From Dehalococcoidia bacterium (GTDB lineage Bacteria > Chloroflexota > Dehalococcoidia > Tepidiformales > Tepidiformaceae), in contig VXPF01000117.1 of the NCBI GenBank assembly GCA_009839725.1, forward strand, positions 62,001 through 126,000: DNA of 64,000 nucleotides, written 5' to 3'. Positions within the stretch are counted from its first letter, which is position 1. Every line of letters starts with the position of its first letter. The translations under genes were made by a program, and so were the position numbers. Under the pieces are notes generated by a model that was not told where the DNA came from, did not search any database, and was given only the letters and a program-made list of their open reading frames with translations. Of this stretch, positions 40,290 through 49,657 are shown one piece after another.

Positions 40290-40420
40290 CACGTGAGGTC
40301 CCTCCTACGCCGGCGGGGTTAGCTGTCGGGCTACGACTGGAGGTGCCGTCCGCTTTCGCGGTACGCCCCTGAATGTGGCGGTTCCCCCGCTCCCCCGGAG
40401 GGGATTTGGCGGCAGCAGAT
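40290..40420 (-). promoter_or_regulatory. cyclic di-AMP (ydaO/yuaA-type) riboswitch aptamer
   Basis: Minus strand CGCCAAATCCCCTCCGGGGGAGCGGGGGAACCGCC...AGGGGCG...GTAGCCCGACAGCTAACCCCGCCGGCGTAGGAGGGA; carries the family hallmark CCGACAGCUAACC..CG..GGCGU. Boundaries approximate. Confidence 0.82.
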
Positions 40421-40480
40421 GCTGCCCATCCAGCGTTTCAGGTCGCCCCGCAACAAGCAAGGGGCCGGCGCCACAGTGGG

Positions 40481-40798
40481 TCAGAAATGGAGCGCGAGCC
40501 AGACCGTGGGCTCGTCCGGGGCCGTCCAGGCGACGCGGTGGCGGCGGTGCGGGGGGATGTCGGTCCAGCCGCCGGCCTCCAGATCCAGCGTCTCGCCGTC
40601 ATCGAACTCGAGGCGGGCGCGGCCCTGAACGACGAGCACGAACTCGCGCCCGGGCTGGTCGTACCAGAACCCCTCGGGCGAGGCGTGCCCCGTAGAGACG
40701 ATGCGCTCGATGCGGACGCCGTCGCCCTCCACAAGCGTCTCGACCAGCTCTTCCGGGAGGTCCGGCGGGAGGTCGCGGAGGAGGTCGCCGGCGCTCAC
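40481..40798 (-). CDS. cupin-domain protein
   Basis: 105 aa; ...STGHASPEGFWYDQPGREFVLVVQGRARLEFDDGETLDLEAGGWTDIPPHRRHRVAWT. Confidence 0.85.
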   Translation of the reverse strand: MSAGDLLRDLPPDLPEELVETLVEGDGVRIERIVSTGHASPEGFWYDQPGREFVLVVQGRARLEFDDGETLDLEAGGWTDIPPHRRHRVAWTAPDEPTVWLALHF

Positions 40799-41619
40799 CG
40801 GGAGGCTGCCAGCACCGTGCGGGCTGCATCGGAGGCGAGGCGGGCGCCCTCGTCGATGGGGTGGCCGCGGAGCCAGTCGCTGAAGACCTCGACGGCGGTC
40901 GGGCCTCGCCGGCCCGTCTCGTCGAGGATGCGGAGGAGGCCAGCCAGGTCGACATCGCCCTGGCCGGGGAGGAGGCGGTGGCCGATCGTCTCTGCGACGA
41001 CGTCGGGCGAGGGTTGGGCGGGGGCATCGCTGATCTGGAGGTGGATCACCTTCTCGCCGGGGATGGCGCGGAGCAGATCGGGGTCGGGGCCTGAGCGGAA
41101 CCAGTGCCAGGCGTCGAGGACGAGGCCGGCGTTGAAGCGTTCCGCATCACGGACGACGGGCCAAGCCGCAGCCAGGTTGGGGATGCCAGTCCAGGGAAGG
41201 AACTCGACGCCGAGCTGCTGCCCGTGGCGCGCGGCCACGTCGCAGGCGATGGCGAGGCCCTCGGCAGCGGCGGCAAGGTCTGTTGCCGGCTCCATGGTCA
41301 CCGCCAGCACGGTGTCAGCCCCCAGCTCCTCGGCGATGCCACAGATGCGGGCGGTTTGCTCGACGATGGCGTCGCGATCGCCGGGGCCGTTCGCCCAGGC
41401 GGTGATGTACTCCAGCATCGCGAGAACGACGCCCGCATCGTCGAGGAGGGCGCGCATGTCAGCGTGCGAGAGGCCCTCGGCGCGGGCCTCGTCGTAGTGC
41501 GACATCCACATGGAGATGCCCGCGAAGCCGTTCGCGCGGGCGGCGCGGACACGCTCGGCGAAGGGCGCGGTCTGGACCGCCCCGAGGCAGAGGACGAGGT
41601 CAGCGGGCGTCAGCACCAC
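40795..41619 (-). CDS. sugar phosphate isomerase/epimerase-like TIM barrel protein
   Basis: LTPADLVLCLGAVQTAPFAERVRAARANGFAGISMW...LGVEFLPWTGIPNL...GLVLDAWHWFRSG...HLQISDAP; GTG GTG start. Confidence 0.85.
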   Translation of the reverse strand: MVLTPADLVLCLGAVQTAPFAERVRAARANGFAGISMWMSHYDEARAEGLSHADMRALLDDAGVVLAMLEYITAWANGPGDRDAIVEQTARICGIAEELGADTVLAVTMEPATDLAAAAEGLAIACDVAARHGQQLGVEFLPWTGIPNLAAAWPVVRDAERFNAGLVLDAWHWFRSGPDPDLLRAIPGEKVIHLQISDAPAQPSPDVVAETIGHRLLPGQGDVDLAGLLRILDETGRRGPTAVEVFSDWLRGHPIDEGARLASDAARTVLAASR

Positions 41620-42445
41620 CGCTCTCCCAGGTAATGAGCAGGCCTTGGAGGGGCGGCCGCCAGGTGGGGAGCCACTCACCGCCGGGGCCGCGTTCGAACA
41701 GCTCGTCGAGGCGGGCGGCGACGCGCTCCGCCGCCCCGGCCGCGCCCGTCGCCTCAACGTCCTCGAGTGCGAAGGCGACGGCCTCCTCCTCGCTCGCGGG
41801 GTAGGCGACGCGCTCGGGCCAGGTGAAGGGCTCGGGAAGGAGGCGAACCTCCGGGAGGAGGCCGGCATCCCACATGACGGGCAGCAGCTCGCGATGGTCA
41901 GGGGAGCGGACCATCTCGACCCCGTGGGCGATGCGGAAGAGGCGGGCATTTCGGGCAGGGGGCGTAGGGCTCCAGATCCAGATGGCGGCGCGGCGTGAGG
42001 CGGCGCGGTCGAGCTTCAGCACGAACTCGTCGATCTCGCGCACGAAGTAGACGACATCGACGCTGATGACGAAGTCGCCCTCAGCCCCGGCATCGAGCCA
42101 GGGGGCGCGTTCGAGCGCGGCGGTCGTGATTCCGGCTTCCTCGGCGGAGGCGAGAAACTCATCGCCCATGCCCGGGGCGGGCTCGGCGTTGGTGAGGGCG
42201 CGGCAGCGCAGGGCGAGGGGCAGGCCGACGCGGCCTGCCCCGCCCCCCACGTCGACGACGTGGTCGTCGGGCCGGACGAGGGCCGCGATCTCGACGAGAT
42301 TCGCATCGAGGGGACGGTGCGGGTCGAAGCGGTAGGAGGGAGCGTGCTTGCTCCAGCGATCCGCATTGAGCTCGTCTAGTCCGAGCGCCTGGCGTTGCTC
42401 CCGCCGGGCGTCGATCAGGGACTGGTAGCGATCGAGGGCGGTCAT
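41600..42445 (-). CDS. class I SAM-dependent methyltransferase
   Basis: MTALDRYQSLIDARREQRQALG...VDVGGGAGRVGLPLALRC. Confidence 0.88.
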   Translation of the reverse strand: MTALDRYQSLIDARREQRQALGLDELNADRWSKHAPSYRFDPHRPLDANLVEIAALVRPDDHVVDVGGGAGRVGLPLALRCRALTNAEPAPGMGDEFLASAEEAGITTAALERAPWLDAGAEGDFVISVDVVYFVREIDEFVLKLDRAASRRAAIWIWSPTPPARNARLFRIAHGVEMVRSPDHRELLPVMWDAGLLPEVRLLPEPFTWPERVAYPASEEEAVAFALEDVEATGAAGAAERVAARLDELFERGPGGEWLPTWRPPLQGLLITWESGGADAR

Positions 42446-42488
42446 GACAGGGGCAGGATAGCCCGTCGACGGCGAGTCGTCGTTCGCG

Positions 42489-43235
42489 TTATGACGAGTC
42501 GTTGGCCGGCGAGCGCCGCGCTCGCAGGAGCGAATACACAAGCACGGCGAGCGTTGCCCCCACGACCGGCCCGACCCAGTAGATCCAGTGCGCGCTCCAC
42601 TCGCCACCGGCGATGGCGGGGCCGAGGGAGCGGGCGGGATTCATGGAGGCGTTGCCGACGGGACCCCAGGCAAGGATCGCGAGGCCGACGTAGGAGCCGA
42701 CCGCGATAGCGGCGAAGCTGCCCTGGGCCCGCTCGTCGGTGGCCACGCCCATGATCACGAGAGCGAGGAAGAAGGTGAGGATGACCTCGGCGAGGAAGGC
42801 GGCATCCACGCCGCCGATGCGAGGGGCGGTCGCCCCGGCGTCGCCGGCATCGCCCACGATGGCGACGATGGCGAGCCCCGCGAGGACGCTCCCGATGAGC
42901 TGCGCCACGACGTAGGCGAGGGCGCGGAGGGAGCCGATGCGGCCCGCCAGCCGGAAGGCCAGCGTCACGACCGGGTTGATGTGCGCGCCGGAGACGTGGC
43001 CCAGCGCGAAGATGGCGGCGACCACGACCAGGCCGGCGGCAAGCCCCATCCCCACGGGCGTGACACCGCCACCACTGGCAGCGTCCACGGCCACCGCGCC
43101 CGCGCTGAAGAACACGAGCGCGAACGTGCCAAGCACCTCGGAGAGCAGGGTGGCGGCTGCGCCACGGCGATCGCCGCGCCACTCCCGGTCGATCGCGGTT
43201 CCCGTCACGGCCTGCGCGAGGCTTCTCTCGGTCAC
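42489..43235 (-). CDS. MIP family aquaporin/glycerol channel
   Basis: GHVSGAHINPVVTLAF and GNASMNPARSLGPAI NPA-like motifs; six hydrophobic segments. Confidence 0.93.
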   Translation of the reverse strand: MTERSLAQAVTGTAIDREWRGDRRGAAATLLSEVLGTFALVFFSAGAVAVDAASGGGVTPVGMGLAAGLVVVAAIFALGHVSGAHINPVVTLAFRLAGRIGSLRALAYVVAQLIGSVLAGLAIVAIVGDAGDAGATAPRIGGVDAAFLAEVILTFFLALVIMGVATDERAQGSFAAIAVGSYVGLAILAWGPVGNASMNPARSLGPAIAGGEWSAHWIYWVGPVVGATLAVLVYSLLRARRSPANDSS

Positions 43236-43296
43236 GGTCGCACACCCCCGGTGCGGCGACGGAGTATACGGACGCGATGTGGTCGGACGGCTGCGC

Positions 43297-44658
43297 TCAG
43301 CGGACGGACTCGTCGTACTTCGTGGCGATGTGGCCCTCGGCGACGAGGCGGTCGTACTCGTCGTCGGAGACACCCAGCAAGTCGCGGTAGACGTAGTCGT
43401 TGTCCTGTCCGAGGGCCACGGGGGGCCGGCGAATGCCACCCTCGGACGCGGGCAGGGCGTAGAGGGGTCCGGGGTAGAGGTACTCCCCGATGTCGTCCTC
43501 GATCTCGCAGGGCTGGTACAGATCGCGCGACTGGACGTGGGGGTCGGCGAGCACCCGCCATGCGTGGAGGACGGGCGCGGCGGGGATCCCCGCTTCCTGC
43601 AGGCGGTGGAAGAGGCGCTCATCCTCGAACTGGCAGGTCCACTCCGCCAAATTCGCGTCGAGGAGGTCGTGGTGGGCGGCGCGGCCGGCGCCGGTTGCGA
43701 GTTCGGGCGCGGCTGCCCAGGCGGGATCGCCCATGACGCCCCGGAGCGCCTCCCACTCGGCGTCGCTGGAAATGGTGATGGCGATCCAGCAGTCGTCGCC
43801 CTCGCCACCGTGGTCGGCGGGAAGGCAGGGGTAGAGGCCCGCGGGGGCGACGCCGTCGGCGGCGTAGATCGAGCGGTTGCCGATGGCGCGCTGCACGTTC
43901 CCGGTGAGGGCGTAGTCGAGGTACGCATGGGAGAACATGGCGACGGCGTTCTCGGCCTGGGCAAGCTCGATGAGCTGCCCCTCGCCAGTGTTGTTCCGAT
44001 GCCACAGGGCAAAGAGGACCGAGAGCGCGATCTGGGTGCCGCTCACGTAGTCGGCGGCGAAGACGCCGATGATGGGGTCGTCGCCCTCGTAGCCGCGCAG
44101 CATCTGGTGGCCCATGACGCTCTCGAGGTGGATGCCGAGGACGCGGGCATCGGAATAGTCGCCGCTCAGGCCGTAGCCGGAGGCGCGCACGAAGATGATG
44201 TCGTCGCGCTGTTCACGCAGCCACTCGTAGGTGATGCCGAGCTTCTCCATCGTTCCGGCGAGGCTGTTTTCGATGACCACGTCCGACTCGGCGATGACGC
44301 GCCCGAGGATCTCGCGGCCCTCGGGACGGCGGAGGTCGACGGTGAAGCTGCGCTTGTTCCGGAACATACCGACAAAGAGCGAGCAGTAGTTCCAGGAGCG
44401 TTCGCCGGGATCGTTGTTGGGGAAGCAGATGGTGGAGGGGTAGTTCTTGACCTCTTCGGGGGTGGGGTGGGCGCGCGATCCGCGCGTGAGCGGCTGCCAG
44501 ACGTACTGGTTCTCGGCCTTCAGCACCTCGGCGCCGAGGTCGCCGAGGATGGCGGTGGAGAAGGATCCCGCCCACACGCCCGTCAGGTCGACGACACGCA
44601 CGCCTTCAAGGGGGAGAGGAACGGTCACGGCGCGCACCGTACGCCTCGATCGTGACAA
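43297..44658 (-). CDS. CaiB/BaiF family (class III) CoA-transferase
   Basis: 453 aa; LPLEGVRVVDLTGVWAGSFSTAILGDLGAEVLKAE...NKRSFTVDLRRPEGREIL...ASGYGLSG. Confidence 0.93.
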   Translation of the reverse strand: MSRSRRTVRAVTVPLPLEGVRVVDLTGVWAGSFSTAILGDLGAEVLKAENQYVWQPLTRGSRAHPTPEEVKNYPSTICFPNNDPGERSWNYCSLFVGMFRNKRSFTVDLRRPEGREILGRVIAESDVVIENSLAGTMEKLGITYEWLREQRDDIIFVRASGYGLSGDYSDARVLGIHLESVMGHQMLRGYEGDDPIIGVFAADYVSGTQIALSVLFALWHRNNTGEGQLIELAQAENAVAMFSHAYLDYALTGNVQRAIGNRSIYAADGVAPAGLYPCLPADHGGEGDDCWIAITISSDAEWEALRGVMGDPAWAAAPELATGAGRAAHHDLLDANLAEWTCQFEDERLFHRLQEAGIPAAPVLHAWRVLADPHVQSRDLYQPCEIEDDIGEYLYPGPLYALPASEGGIRRPPVALGQDNDYVYRDLLGVSDDEYDRLVAEGHIATKYDESVR

Positions 44659-44680
44659 TCGCGAGTCCGCGCGGCGGGCG

Positions 44681-45376
44681 TCACAGGAGAGCGTCGGCGA
44701 GTTCGGTGAAGGTGGACACGGTCAGGTCGGGCTGGAGAGGCGAGTCCTCGTAGGGCAGGTTCTGGCGGTTGACGAAGGCGGCGCGGAAGCCGCAGGCGCG
44801 CGCGCCGAGCACGTCGAAGGAGTTGGCGGAGACCATGAAGCACTCGGCCGGCTCGAGACCCAGCCTGGCGGCGGCGTGGCGGTAGACGGCGGGGTGCGGC
44901 TTGAACGCCCCGATCTCGGCGACGGAGATGATGGCATCGAAGTCCCAGCCGATGCGGTTGGTTGCGAGGTGCTCGAGGAAGTGCGGGTCGCCGTTGGAGA
45001 GGGCGACGAGGTCGTAGCTCTTCTTGAGCCGGTGGAGTGCATCAAGCACCTCGGGGTAGGGGTGCAGGTCCTGCCAGAAGGCCATGATCTCGTCGTCCGC
45101 GCCGTCGTCGGAGTCGATGCGGTTGAGCCGCAGGGTGTAGCGGAGGGCGCGGCGGCAGGTCTCGAGGTAGCCGCTGTGGCCAAGCAGAAGGATGTTGTCC
45201 TGGTACTGCTCGATGCGCTGGCGGGCGCGCCACTGCGCCCAGAACTCCGCCGGGTCGGCGTCGATCCCGCGTTCGGCGAACCAGCGTCCCACCGGCGGCT
45301 CGAGGCTGCCGCCGAGGTCGAGCACGGTCCCGAAGAGGTCGAAGGTCAGGGCGCGGACGCCACCGAGGCGGGTCAT
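44681..45376 (-). CDS. HAD family type II (haloacid dehalogenase-like) hydrolase
   Basis: VRALTFDLFGTVLDLGGSL...LVALSNGDPHFLEHL...FKPHPAVYRHAAARLGLEPAECFMVSANSFDVLGARACGFRAAFVNR. Confidence 0.92.
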   Translation of the reverse strand: MTRLGGVRALTFDLFGTVLDLGGSLEPPVGRWFAERGIDADPAEFWAQWRARQRIEQYQDNILLLGHSGYLETCRRALRYTLRLNRIDSDDGADDEIMAFWQDLHPYPEVLDALHRLKKSYDLVALSNGDPHFLEHLATNRIGWDFDAIISVAEIGAFKPHPAVYRHAAARLGLEPAECFMVSANSFDVLGARACGFRAAFVNRQNLPYEDSPLQPDLTVSTFTELADALL

Positions 45377-45496
45377 GGGCCGGGAGGATAGCCGGTTCGC
45401 ACATCGTGGACGCGGGCGCAGGTTCGACAAGAACGGCGAAAGTGTCCACGATTGCCGTTGACTCGCGGCCGCCCGGTTCGCGAGGGGAGCAACAGC

Positions 45497-46615
45497 ATGA
45501 AGTTCGGGGTCTTCTTCGAGATATCGGTGCCGCGTCCGTGGGGCCCGGAGACCGAGTACACGGTGTACCAGAACTGCCTGGAGCAGGCTCGGGTCGCCGA
45601 CGAACTGGGGTTCGACCAGGCATGGGCGGTGGAGCACCACTTCCTGGAGGAGTACTCGCACTGCTCGGCGCCGGAGATCTTCCTGACGGCGATCGCGATG
45701 CAGACGAAGCAGATCCGCGTGGGGCACGGCATCGTGACGTGCGTTCCCGAGCTGAACAGCCCGATCCGTGCGGCCAAGCGCGGCGCCGTGCTCGACCTCG
45801 TGTCGGGCGGGCGGCTGGAGTTCGGCACGGGCCGCTCGGCGACGTGGACGGAGCTCGGCGGCTTCGGCGCGAACCCGGACGAGACGAAGAAGACGTGGGA
45901 CGAGTACGTGCGCGTCATCCCGAAGATGTGGACGCAGGACCGCTTCAGCTGGCAGGGCCGGGCGTTCTCGATGCCCGAGCGCAGCGTCCTCCCGAAGCCG
46001 TACCAGAAACCGCACCCGCCTATGTGGGTGGCAGTGACGAGCGTGGGCACGGAAATCGACGCGGCCGAGCGGGGGCTCGGCAGCCTGGGGCTCTCCTTTG
46101 GGGGCGTGGGCGAGCAGGCACAGAAGATCGCCGGCTACCGCAAGCGCATCCAGTCATGCGACCCCGTGGGCGAGTTCGTGAACGAGCAGGTCAACACCGT
46201 CAGCTTCCTCTACTGCCACGAGGACGACGAGAAGGGGATCACGACGGGCCAGCGCATGGCCGGGACGTTCAACTACCTCTCCGAGCAGACGCTGGCGACG
46301 CGGCAGGCGTACCCGACGCCGTCGTACCTGTCGCCGGGGCTGCTGTACCAGCTGCGGCAGGAGTCGACGAGCGGACCCGAGGGCCGGGTGCCCGAGGGCC
46401 TCACGATCGGCGATCCGCACCGGGTGGCGCAGGCCGTGCGTCGCTGGGAAGAGGCAGGCGTGGACCGCATCAACTTCCTGCTGAACGTGCACGAGATGGT
46501 CCCGCAGGAGGACGTGCTCGCCTCGATGCGGCTGTTCGCGAGGGAAGTGATGCCGCAGTTCCAGGGCGACCAGGCGGCTGAGCCCGCCGGGGCCACGGCG
46601 GCGGGCGGCGCCTGA
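45497..46615 (+). CDS. LLM-class (luciferase-like) flavin-dependent oxidoreductase
   Basis: MKFGVFFEISVPRPWGPETEYTVYQNCLEQARVADELGFDQAWAVEHHFLEEYSHCSAPEIFL...RIRVGHGI-like block. Confidence 0.95.
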   Translation: MKFGVFFEISVPRPWGPETEYTVYQNCLEQARVADELGFDQAWAVEHHFLEEYSHCSAPEIFLTAIAMQTKQIRVGHGIVTCVPELNSPIRAAKRGAVLDLVSGGRLEFGTGRSATWTELGGFGANPDETKKTWDEYVRVIPKMWTQDRFSWQGRAFSMPERSVLPKPYQKPHPPMWVAVTSVGTEIDAAERGLGSLGLSFGGVGEQAQKIAGYRKRIQSCDPVGEFVNEQVNTVSFLYCHEDDEKGITTGQRMAGTFNYLSEQTLATRQAYPTPSYLSPGLLYQLRQESTSGPEGRVPEGLTIGDPHRVAQAVRRWEEAGVDRINFLLNVHEMVPQEDVLASMRLFAREVMPQFQGDQAAEPAGATAAGGA

Positions 46616-47376
46616 TGCCACTGACAGGCACCCGCGACCTCTCCGAGATCGCCGACACCGCCCCGCTCCTCGCGAGCCTCGAGACAGAGGAGTGGGAGTT
46701 GAAGGGCGCCCAGCATCTGCAGCTCCACTACGAGCTCGGCGGCGACCGTGAGGCCCTGTTGCCTCCGGCTCTCCACCCCAGCATTCCCCCGACGCTGCTG
46801 GTCAACGTGACGCAGGTTCCCGACAGCGAGGTGGGCGCGTTCACGTTCGCGACGGTGCGCGTGGGATGCCGCGCGGGGGCGCGGCCGCGAGGGCTGCTGG
46901 TAAGGGGCTACTGCGACTCGGCCGCGGCGGCGAGCGTGCTGCGGGAGCGCTGGGGCCTCCCGCTGGAGGTTGCGGACGTGGAGCTCGACCCGAGCTACGC
47001 CCGCGCCACGACGAGCGTGACCGTCGACGGTACGTGCGTGCTGGCGGGGGAGCTGGTCGACCCGCAGCCCATCACGGGCGCGGACGTGCAGTACATGGCG
47101 ACGCTGGCCCTCGCGCGGGTGGCTCGCGACGGCGAGGAGACGCTGCTGCTCCAGGTCGACCCCGACTACACGTTCGACCGGGCGCAGCGGGGCCGCGCGA
47201 GACTCACCGCCTTCGAGGCGGAGGCGTGGAACCTGCCCGGCGCGAGCGCCTCGCACCCGATCTCGGCCTCGCTGACGACGGTCGACATGACGCTGCCGCG
47301 GCTGCGCTACCTGATCCACCCGGACAAGGATCCGCTGAGCGCGGTCGAGCGGCTCCCGCAGCCGCAGCCGGCCTGA
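46615..47376 (+). CDS. acetoacetate decarboxylase-like family protein
   Basis: 253 aa; beta-rich pattern ...VTQVPDSEVGAFTFATVRVGCRAGARPRGLLVRGYCDSAAAASVLRERWGLPLEVADVEL; ATG overlaps the upstream stop. Confidence 0.6.
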   Translation: MPLTGTRDLSEIADTAPLLASLETEEWELKGAQHLQLHYELGGDREALLPPALHPSIPPTLLVNVTQVPDSEVGAFTFATVRVGCRAGARPRGLLVRGYCDSAAAASVLRERWGLPLEVADVELDPSYARATTSVTVDGTCVLAGELVDPQPITGADVQYMATLALARVARDGEETLLLQVDPDYTFDRAQRGRARLTAFEAEAWNLPGASASHPISASLTTVDMTLPRLRYLIHPDKDPLSAVERLPQPQPA

Positions 47377-47421
47377 GGGGCGCTTGGGACACCTCTCGCA
47401 GCCTGCAGCGGAGAGCTACGG

Positions 47422-48824
47422 TCACTCCGGTGGCTCTGGAGACCTGCACCCCCGTCCACGGGACGCTGTCCGGTTCTCGCCACGCCACTCAAGGGAGGCT
47501 CTGATCTCGCGAAACAGAGCGCCTACATCCCTCAGGCTCGCATCGTCCGAACCTGACGATGCCTGCTCGATGAGCTCGCGTCCCGCCTCTTCCCCAGCCT
47601 CATCGAACCAGATGCTGGAACCACTCTCCACATCGGTGAGACCCGTGCACCAGCCGCCCGTGTAGGCGCCACCGACCCGAACGGTCATGCCGTCCGGAAT
47701 CGTGACGATCAGATTGTCGCTTATCCAGTAGCGCCCTGGGCCCGGAACCGGCTCCCCGAAGACCTCCCGCACACCATCTGGTCCCACCAACCATGGCGGT
47801 TGGCGCCAGCGAAACTGCACTGGCTGGAGTTCATCAGGGTCTGTCAGTTCATCACCACAACCCCGGTAGTCGTGGGCAAGACTCTCGACGACGAGCAGGG
47901 TACGCAGGCGATGGCCCGTGGGGTCAGGCCGTAGCTCCGCCACCTTGAACCGGACCAGGCACTGGTCTCCCCAAGTCCAGTCGATACGGTCTCCCGCCTC
48001 AATCGTCCCATAGAACGCCGCCCGGGAGGCTCCTGTGGCGTCCGCAACATGCAGCAGCAGGCCTACGGGCGTGTATCGATCGGGCCAGTCGATAGTGCTC
48101 GTCAAGTCGTTCACATCGGAGAGGAAGGCGTAGGAGCCCGGCGCTGACACAGCCCCCATCGTGTGGAGGTTGTAGGACGTGGACTCCACCCTGAAAGCGG
48201 CCGCCACAGCCACCGGCCCATCCACAGTGAAGCTTGCCGTGCTCGTCTCCGTGCCCCTCGTCGTCGTCACCGCGGCCGGTCCGGCCGTGACGGTGGCGCC
48301 CTTCGGGAGACTCCTCCACACGCTGAAGTCGTACCCCTTTTCTGCCTCCGCCACCAGCGTCACCACTGTACCGAGGACGTACGTTCCGTCCTCGCGCGGC
48401 TCAGGATTAACCGCCACACTCCCACCCTCGCCCACCATCACCGCCAGCACGTATCCCCGTGGCGCCCCCGTGAAGTGTGCCGTCGCCGTTGTGTCCCGGG
48501 TGAGCCGGAACTGCGTGGGATTCATGGCCGCTTCAACGACGCCCCGCTTCCGTCTTCGAGCGTCCATCGGCTGAATGTACAGCCCTCATCGGCCAACGCT
48601 TCAACTTCGATGGAGACGTCCCCGGGAAGAGTCCACTCCCTCGCGGGGTCGGAAGCCAGGCCACCGTTGCTCGCCTCGCGGACAAGGACCGTGCCGCATC
48701 CCTCCGGGGTGACGGGAGTTAGCAGCCGATGGGTGGAGCCGCGCGTAGCGAGAACTCCCGCAGTCACCATCCCGGCAACCACGGCCAAGGCCCACAGCGC
48801 AAGGGCGATGTTGCGCTTGCTCAC
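47422..48824 (-). pseudogene. InlB-B-repeat-like secreted protein, frame interrupted at a C/G homopolymer
   Basis: ORF 48522..48824 (MSKRNIALALWALAVVAGMV... FSRWTLEDGSG) and ORF 47422..48567 (GVVEAAMNPTQFRLTRDTTATAHF...) join into one protein with one extra base at cccc 48542..48545. Two InlB_B-like repeats. Confidence 0.65.
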
Positions 48825-48908
48825 AGCTCACCTCCCCCGGGGGCGACCCCAACGCGCCCTCGCGAGCGTAGCAGGGGCCGCGTGATGCGGATAAGAGGCG
48901 TGGCGGCC

Positions 48909-49655
48909 TTAGCGCCCGAAGAGCTTGGAGCCGAGCCAGCGGATGGGGTCGAAGTAGCGGTCGGCGACGCGCTCCTTCAGGGGGATGATGGCGTTGTCCG
49001 TGATGTGGATCTCTTCCGGACAGACCTCGGTGCAGCACTTGGTGATGTTGCAGTAGCCGACGCCCGCATCCTGGCGGGCCAGCTCGAGCCGGTCCTCGGT
49101 GTCGAGGGGGTGCATCTCGAGCTCGGCGAGGCGCACGAAGAAGCGCGGACCGGCGAACTCGGGCTTGTTCTCGGGATGGTCGCGGATGACGTGGCAGACG
49201 TTCTGGCAGAGGAAGCACTCGATGCACTTGCGGAATTCCTGCCCGCGCTCGATGTCTTCCTGCATCATGCGATAGGTGCCGTCGGCCTCCCGAGGGCGAG
49301 GCTTGAAGGCGGGAATGGTCTTGGCGACCTCGTAGTTGAAGGAGACGTCGGTCACGAGGTCGCGGATGAGCGGCCACGTCTTCATGGGAGCGACGGTAAT
49401 CTGCTCGCCGGGCTCGTAGAGGTTCATGCGCGTCATGCACATGAGGCGGGGTTCGCCATTGATCTCGGCGCTGCAGGAGCCGCACTTGCCGGCCTTGCAG
49501 TTCCAGCGGACGGCGAGGTCGGGGGCTTCGGTGGCCTGGATGCGATGGATGACGTCGAGGACGACCTGGCCTTCCTCAACCTCGACCGAGTAGTCCTGCC
49601 AATCGCCGCTCTCGCCGTCGCCACGGAACACGCGCATGTTCGCTGTTTCGCTCAT
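48909..49655 (-). CDS. sdhB: succinate dehydrogenase/fumarate reductase iron-sulfur subunit
   Basis: 249 codons; WNCKAGKCGSCSAEINGEPRLMC, CIECFLCQNVCHV, CCTEVCPEEI. Confidence 0.95.
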   Translation of the reverse strand: MSETANMRVFRGDGESGDWQDYSVEVEEGQVVLDVIHRIQATEAPDLAVRWNCKAGKCGSCSAEINGEPRLMCMTRMNLYEPGEQITVAPMKTWPLIRDLVTDVSFNYEVAKTIPAFKPRPREADGTYRMMQEDIERGQEFRKCIECFLCQNVCHVIRDHPENKPEFAGPRFFVRLAELEMHPLDTEDRLELARQDAGVGYCNITKCCTEVCPEEIHITDNAIIPLKERVADRYFDPIRWLGSKLFGR

Positions 49656-49657
49656 GG

